Source: JBAPRR01 sp049281195
GTDB taxonomy: Bacteria; Actinomycetota; Acidimicrobiia; Acidimicrobiales; CAVXTF01
Reading direction: 5' to 3'
Length of the DNA stretch: 26,164 nt
Assembly (NCBI GenBank): GCA_049281195.1
Contig: JBAPRR010000264.1
Span: 1 to 26,164 of the forward strand
Shown here: one piece after another, positions 22,374 through 26,164 of the stretch
How positions within the stretch are numbered: the first letter of the stretch is position 1
How the letters are laid out: each line of letters begins with the position of its first letter
Notes under the pieces: model-generated
What the model was told of the DNA's origin: nothing
What the model saw: only the letters and a program-made list of their open reading frames with translations
Database searches by the model: none
Position numbers and translations under genes: made by a program

Positions 22374-24221
22374 ATGACAAAGGTCAAAGGAATCAAGAGA
22401 TTCGCAATGGCGCTGGCCGGAGTGCTGGCACTCGTAGGAGTCCCCGTCGCCCTGTCCGCTCCGGCCACCGCTGCCTCGAACAAACCCGCTACCCGCGCCG
22501 CAACTACTTACTCTTCGGCCAGCGGCCAGGCCGCTTTCGTGGCGGACTTCAATGAGAACACCGTCGACCGCATCCCCACTTCGACGAACGTGCCGGAGGC
22601 CGCCATCAATGTGGGCTACGGGTGTGAACCCGATGCCACCGCGATGACGCCCAGTGGAAAGACCCTCTATGTCGCCTGTTACGGCACCGGAACGGTCATT
22701 CCGATCACCACCAACTCCGATGCGGTCGGAAAACCGATCTCGACCGGAAGTGGTTCAGAGCCTTCAGCGATCGTCGTAACGCCGAACGGCAACACGGCCT
22801 ACGTCACCGACTACGGCACGGGAAATGTGACGCCAATCAACGTTTCGAGTGCCACGGCCGGCACACCGATCTCCCTCGGGGGTGGATCCGAACCCACTTC
22901 CATCGTCACCAACCCCAGCGGAACGATGTTGTGGGTGGCGGACTTTGGAACGAGCAATGTCACGCCCATCTCCGCCGCCACAAACACGGCAGGCACTCCA
23001 ATCCCACTCGGCAGCGGTGCCTCACCGTGGGGAATCACGATCACTCCCAATGGTCAGACCGTTTACGTCGCCAACAACGGAGGCGACAGCGTCACTCCGA
23101 TATCCACTGCCACAGAAACCGCAGAGACGCCGATCGGCCTGGCCGGAGCCGCCGAACCCCGCTATCTGGCTGTGACCCCGAACGGCCAGACCCTCTACGT
23201 AACTGATGCGGGCACTGGGAACGTGACTCCGATCGCCACCTCCGACAACGTCGCGGGCAATTCGATCTCGATCGGTGTGAATGCCTTCCCATGGGGAATC
23301 GCGATCACTCCGAACAGCCAGACCGTTTACGTAACCAACTTCGGGACCGGGACGGTATCGACAATCAACACGAACACCAATGTGGCTACCACGTCGATCT
23401 CCCTAGGGGTCACCGCCGAGCCGTTCGCCGTTTCGATCACTCCGGCACCGACTTCGAGCTACCTGCTGGTCGGCGATGACGGAGGCGTGTTCAGTTTCGG
23501 GAACGCCACCTACGCCGGGTCCCTTCCGGGACTGGATGTCCATGTCCACGACATCATCGATGCCGTCAGCTCGCCCGACGGTCAGGGCTACCTGCTCGTT
23601 GGCACCGACGGTGCGGTATATGCGTTCGGAGATGCGAACTACGAAGGATCGTTACCCGGCCTCCGGGTCCACGTGGACAACATCGTGAGCATCATTCCCA
23701 CAGAGGATGGCAACGGGTATCTGCTCATCGGAACTGACGGCGGAGTGTTCGCTTTCGGTGATGCGGTCTACCGAGGGTCACTGCCTGGTCTCGGTGTGCA
23801 CGTCGACAATGTCGTGGCAGCGGCTGCGTCTCCGGACGGCAACGGGTATCTGATGTTCGGCTCGGACGGCGGCGTCTTTGCCTTCGGAGACGCGGTGTAC
23901 TCAGGGTCGCTTCCGGCACTTCGTCAGCACGTCACCGACATCTACGACGCCGCAGCGGCGCCGAACGGTAACGGTTACCTGCTCGTCGGTACCGACGGCG
24001 GAATCTTCGCCTTCGGGAGCGCGCAGTACAAGGGATCACTTCCAGCACTCAAGGTCTACGTCTCTGACATCGTCAGCATCCTTCCGGCGACTGATGGCGC
24101 CGGCTACCTGTTGATCGGATCAGATGGTGGCGTCTTCTCGTTCGGTCAGACGACCTACGAGGGGTCGTTGCCGGCGCTTGGGGTGCACGTCAACAACATT
24201 GTCGCTGGAACTGCTGGGTAG
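22374..24221 (+). CDS. Secreted two-domain beta-propeller repeat protein
   Basis: A 615-residue exported protein. A Sec signal peptide (KRFAMALAGVLALVGVPVALSAPATAA) ends near residue 34. Residues about 50-360 hold seven repeats of about 44 residues (YVTDYGTGNVTPI ... EPSAIVVTPNGN), the YVTN-type propeller blade. Residues about 361-615 hold six repeats of about 43 residues (GYLLVGTDGGVFAFGD ... GSLPGL.VHVDNIV), a second probable propeller. No anchor or LPXTG is seen, so it is likely released or loosely bound. Such proteins are often cell-surface binding or adhesive scaffolds; function unknown. ATG 22374 follows GAGG by 8 bases and gives the signal peptide. A longer frame from 22272 overlapping the oxidoreductase gene is rejected. 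Confidence 0.88.
   Translation: MTKVKGIKRFAMALAGVLALVGVPVALSAPATAASNKPATRAATTYSSASGQAAFVADFNENTVDRIPTSTNVPEAAINVGYGCEPDATAMTPSGKTLYVACYGTGTVIPITTNSDAVGKPISTGSGSEPSAIVVTPNGNTAYVTDYGTGNVTPINVSSATAGTPISLGGGSEPTSIVTNPSGTMLWVADFGTSNVTPISAATNTAGTPIPLGSGASPWGITITPNGQTVYVANNGGDSVTPISTATETAETPIGLAGAAEPRYLAVTPNGQTLYVTDAGTGNVTPIATSDNVAGNSISIGVNAFPWGIAITPNSQTVYVTNFGTGTVSTINTNTNVATTSISLGVTAEPFAVSITPAPTSSYLLVGDDGGVFSFGNATYAGSLPGLDVHVHDIIDAVSSPDGQGYLLVGTDGAVYAFGDANYEGSLPGLRVHVDNIVSIIPTEDGNGYLLIGTDGGVFAFGDAVYRGSLPGLGVHVDNVVAAAASPDGNGYLMFGSDGGVFAFGDAVYSGSLPALRQHVTDIYDAAAAPNGNGYLLVGTDGGIFAFGSAQYKGSLPALKVYVSDIVSILPATDGAGYLLIGSDGGVFSFGQTTYEGSLPALGVHVNNIVAGTAG
23457..24207 (+). repeat. Six in-frame repeats of about 129 bp in the propeller gene
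   Basis: Each unit encodes GYLLVGxDGGVFAFGxAxYxGSLPxLxVHVxxIV with small differences, and DNA similarity between units is high. It is a candidate for copy-number change by recombination and a likely trouble spot for short-read assembly. Confidence 0.85.
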
Positions 24222-24318
24222 CAATTCGATACTGAGAACAGCTCCCATCGGCGATGGCCAGTGCAGATGGCGAGACGCCCGCAACTTTGACCCGTGTCTA
24301 ATGGCCTCGAGCAGGTCA

Positions 24319-25080
24319 TCACATCGATAATCCCCCGTCGACCGGCAATACGACTCCGGTGATGTAGGCGGCCTCTGCTGATGCGAGAAACATAACTGCG
24401 CTTGCCATTTCCTCCGGCTGGCCGAACCGGCCAGCTGGGATTTGGCTGATCAGGTACTCGCGCTTCTCAGGAGGTATGGCCGCGACCATCTGCGTCTCCG
24501 CATTGGGCGACACAGCGTTGACGGTGATTCCGAACCGCGCCGTCTCTTTGGCTACCGTCTTCGTGAAGCCAATGATTCCTGCTTTCGCAGCTGCATAGTT
24601 GGCTTGTCCGACGTTCCCGCGTATTCCGGTGTACGACGTCACGTTGATGATCCGTCCGTAGCCGGCAGTCCGCATAGGGGGGATGACCGCTCGAGTTACA
24701 TTGAAGGTCCCCTTGAGATGTACAGCGACCACGGCATCCCATTGGTCGTCGGTCATCTTCCACACAACGGTGTCTCTCGTGATTCCAGCGTTGTTGACCG
24801 CAACGTCGATCCGATCGTGCCAAGCCAATGCTCGCATTACTGCAACGGCAACTTGGTCCGAATTTGCGACGTCGGCGGGTACTGGAAGCACTTGCCCGTC
24901 GCGTCCCCCCCACTTGTCGGCCAACCGCTCTGCGTCCAGGTCAACCGCCACGACGTAAGCGCCTGCGTCCAAAAATGAACCCACCAGAGCCGCGCCGATA
25001 CCCTGAGCTCCTCCGGTGACCAAAACCACCTGATCAGTGAATTTCGGGTTCAGATTGGATTTCGGCACGCTTGATTGCAT
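24319..25080 (-). CDS. SDR / 3-oxoacyl-ACP reductase-like protein (FabG type)
   Basis: A 253-residue SDR with all classical motifs: TGGAQGIG cofactor loop (about residues 23-30), VNNAGITRDTVVWKM, the serine in NVTSYTG, and YAAAK active site (about residues 162-166). The C-terminal FLASAEAAYITGVVLPVDGGLSM is typical of FabG-like enzymes. It probably reduces a 3-oxoacyl or similar carbonyl; the neighbouring PhyH-type dioxygenase suggests a catabolic pathway rather than fatty acid synthesis. ATG 25080 follows GGGAGG by 6-7 bases. It lies 54 bases downstream of the PhyH gene on the same strand and is probably cotranscribed. Confidence 0.93.
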   Translation of the reverse strand: MQSSVPKSNLNPKFTDQVVLVTGGAQGIGAALVGSFLDAGAYVVAVDLDAERLADKWGGRDGQVLPVPADVANSDQVAVAVMRALAWHDRIDVAVNNAGITRDTVVWKMTDDQWDAVVAVHLKGTFNVTRAVIPPMRTAGYGRIINVTSYTGIRGNVGQANYAAAKAGIIGFTKTVAKETARFGITVNAVSPNAETQMVAAIPPEKREYLISQIPAGRFGQPEEMASAVMFLASAEAAYITGVVLPVDGGLSM

Positions 25081-25134
25081 GGATTCCCTCCCGAAGATGA
25101 GGTCGTACGGCTCACGATGTATCCGCGGTGGCGC

Positions 25135-25947
25135 TCAGGACATGATTGGGAACCGCTCGGAAGGGAACGTCTGAAACGGTTCGATATCTACGCCCTCCAG
25201 GTCGGCGTGGGGAACTCCCGTATACATGGCGTCGGCATCAAAGAATGACACTGCCCATGCCCGGCGACGCTTGTCCGATGTGTTGGCATTGGCGCGGTGC
25301 ATCATGTAGCCGGCATGGAAAGAAGCCCCGCCGGCAGGTAGAGCGCTGGCAACAGGATTTCCCACGAATTCCATGTCGGTTGTCTTGAGGAGCTTCCCGA
25401 TGTCCTCGATGTCTTCGCGCTCGATGAACATGGCTCCAACCGGACCGAGCCGGTGTGACCTGGGGACAAACGACAGCGGGCCCTGCTCGAGAGGGACGTT
25501 TTCCGCCGCCACCCAAACCGTCAGGAAATCTCTCCGGTCGAAAGGCAAGCGTGGTGAATCCTGGTGCCATGGAGTGGCACGACCTCCCGAGCTCTCGGGT
25601 TCCTTTATGAGGATCCGGTCATGGAAGAATCTCACATGCTCCACATCCAACAGATTCTTCGCCACCGGAGCGAGGACGCGCTCGGCCAGCTCTGAGAGAA
25701 ATGGATACGAGCGACCAGGGTCTTTGATGTTTCGCAACACGGCCTTGTATTCGGGCGTCAGCTGATGCCGGTGTTCGCGCTGGTCGTCCTGAGGCAGAAA
25801 TTCATCCCGGTCTTCAGCTTCGAGAACAATCTGTTGCAACCGTTCCAAGTCGGGGCCGGAGAGCAACTCCTCGACGATGAGATATCCCTCCCTCTGGTAA
25901 AAGGCGCGATCCTGAAGTGGTTGAGACTCAGCCAATTTGCTCGTCAT
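25135..25947 (-). CDS. Phytanoyl-CoA dioxygenase (PhyH) family protein
   Basis: A 270-residue Fe(II)/2-oxoglutarate dioxygenase of the PhyH family, which hydroxylates lipids, small acids or natural-product intermediates. The iron facial triad is visible: HxD in TPWHQDSPRLPF and the distal histidine in FHAGYMMHRANANTS, with the 2-oxoglutarate arginine in the following KRRRAW. The opening FYQREGYLIVEELLSGPDLERLQ is the usual family start. Substrate cannot be read. ATG 25947 has GGAGAA 5 bases upstream. It precedes the FabG-type SDR in a minus-strand run and follows the partial gene at the right edge by about 57 bases. Confidence 0.9.
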   Translation of the reverse strand: MTSKLAESQPLQDRAFYQREGYLIVEELLSGPDLERLQQIVLEAEDRDEFLPQDDQREHRHQLTPEYKAVLRNIKDPGRSYPFLSELAERVLAPVAKNLLDVEHVRFFHDRILIKEPESSGGRATPWHQDSPRLPFDRRDFLTVWVAAENVPLEQGPLSFVPRSHRLGPVGAMFIEREDIEDIGKLLKTTDMEFVGNPVASALPAGGASFHAGYMMHRANANTSDKRRRAWAVSFFDADAMYTGVPHADLEGVDIEPFQTFPSERFPIMS

Positions 25948-26004
25948 TGTTTTCTCCCGAAACAGAAGTGTCGCTGAATTGTCCGGGTTCGCTTGGCGGC
26001 CCGG

Positions 26005-26164
26005 TCATTCGACGTCCGCAAGGACAGATGAAAGTCTTCTGGCCAGATCTTCCGCGGACATGTCGGACGAAATCGCGATGCTTTTTTCCGAGAAGGTGGG
26101 CGGCGCAACAAGCGTTATCCACTTGTCGTTCATTGAAATCACCCGTCCAGTGATGCCCTGGGAC
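26005..26164 (-). CDS. C-terminal end of an unidentified protein, cut by the right window edge
   Basis: The minus strand is open from the right edge to a TGA at 26005-26007, giving about 52 residues that include VISMNDKWITLVAPPTF and end SAEDLARRLSSVLADVE. It has good codon bias and a normal amphipathic C-terminal helix, and it lies 57 bases upstream of the PhyH gene, so it is probably the preceding gene of that operon. The fragment is too short to assign a family. Confidence 0.5.
   Translation of the reverse strand, partial: SQGITGRVISMNDKWITLVAPPTFSEKSIAISSDMSAEDLARRLSSVLADVE

Overview
The window reads as high-GC chromosomal DNA from an actinomycete-type bacterium (Actinomycetota). Pointers are GTG starts, -10 elements of the TAnnnT type, several very short or apparently absent leaders, a PadR-controlled MMPL transporter, a CBS/transsulfuration pair and secreted repeat propellers. 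The propeller repeat style (GYLLVGTDGGVFAFGDA...GSLPG) makes me lean to an Acidimicrobiia-like lineage, but that is inference. No rRNA, tRNA, CRISPR array, transposase or integrase was seen, and gene density is high on both strands with no gene-free stretch above 300 bases.

Layout. 1-2475: a PadR repressor and an MMPL exporter in one minus-strand operon behind a striking double-dyad operator. 2512-5385: a stand-alone KdpD-type sensor/USP protein, a cytochrome P450 and a YjbR-like protein in a plus-strand run. 5418-9507: a probable defence pair, a 911-residue TIR/NB-ARC/TPR protein (minus) and a divergent, visibly less GC-rich AAA-type ATPase (plus) whose promoter carries a perfect dyad. 9569-12423: a cystathionine gamma-synthase/lyase and a cystathionine beta-synthase with an unrecognised N-terminal extension, overlapping by ATGA. 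12472-12570: a dense array of ACAAG-N4-CTTGT dyads, five of them phased at exactly 15 bp, lying between the CBS gene and a divergent operon of a 75-residue protein and a winged-helix regulator. 13697-15106: an amidase. 15139-16735: YdeI-like and glyoxalase-fold proteins divergent from a MarR regulator with a C-terminal four-cysteine cluster, separated by only 17 bp that appear to fire leaderless transcripts both ways. 16766-19474: a lipoprotein, a pterin-dehydratase-like/VOC fusion and a secreted sedolisin-type (S53) protease. 19475-19761: a dyad-rich control region. 19762-22341: SDR, peptide deformylase and an Old Yellow Enzyme-type flavoprotein. 22374-24221: a secreted two-propeller repeat protein. 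24319-26164: a catabolic-looking minus-strand run of an SDR, a PhyH-type dioxygenase and the tail of an unidentified gene.

How the genes fit together. PadR probably represses its own operon and derepresses the MMPL pump. CBS and the gamma enzyme can convert homocysteine plus serine to cystathionine and onward to cysteine (or act in the reverse sense), and the adjacent dyad array suggests this sulfur locus is tightly controlled together with the divergent regulator. The TIR-STAND protein and its ATPase neighbour are the best candidate for an undescribed defence system; the 15-bp-phased operator array is the best candidate for an undescribed regulatory system. All function calls are from reading motifs in the sequence; no database search was possible.
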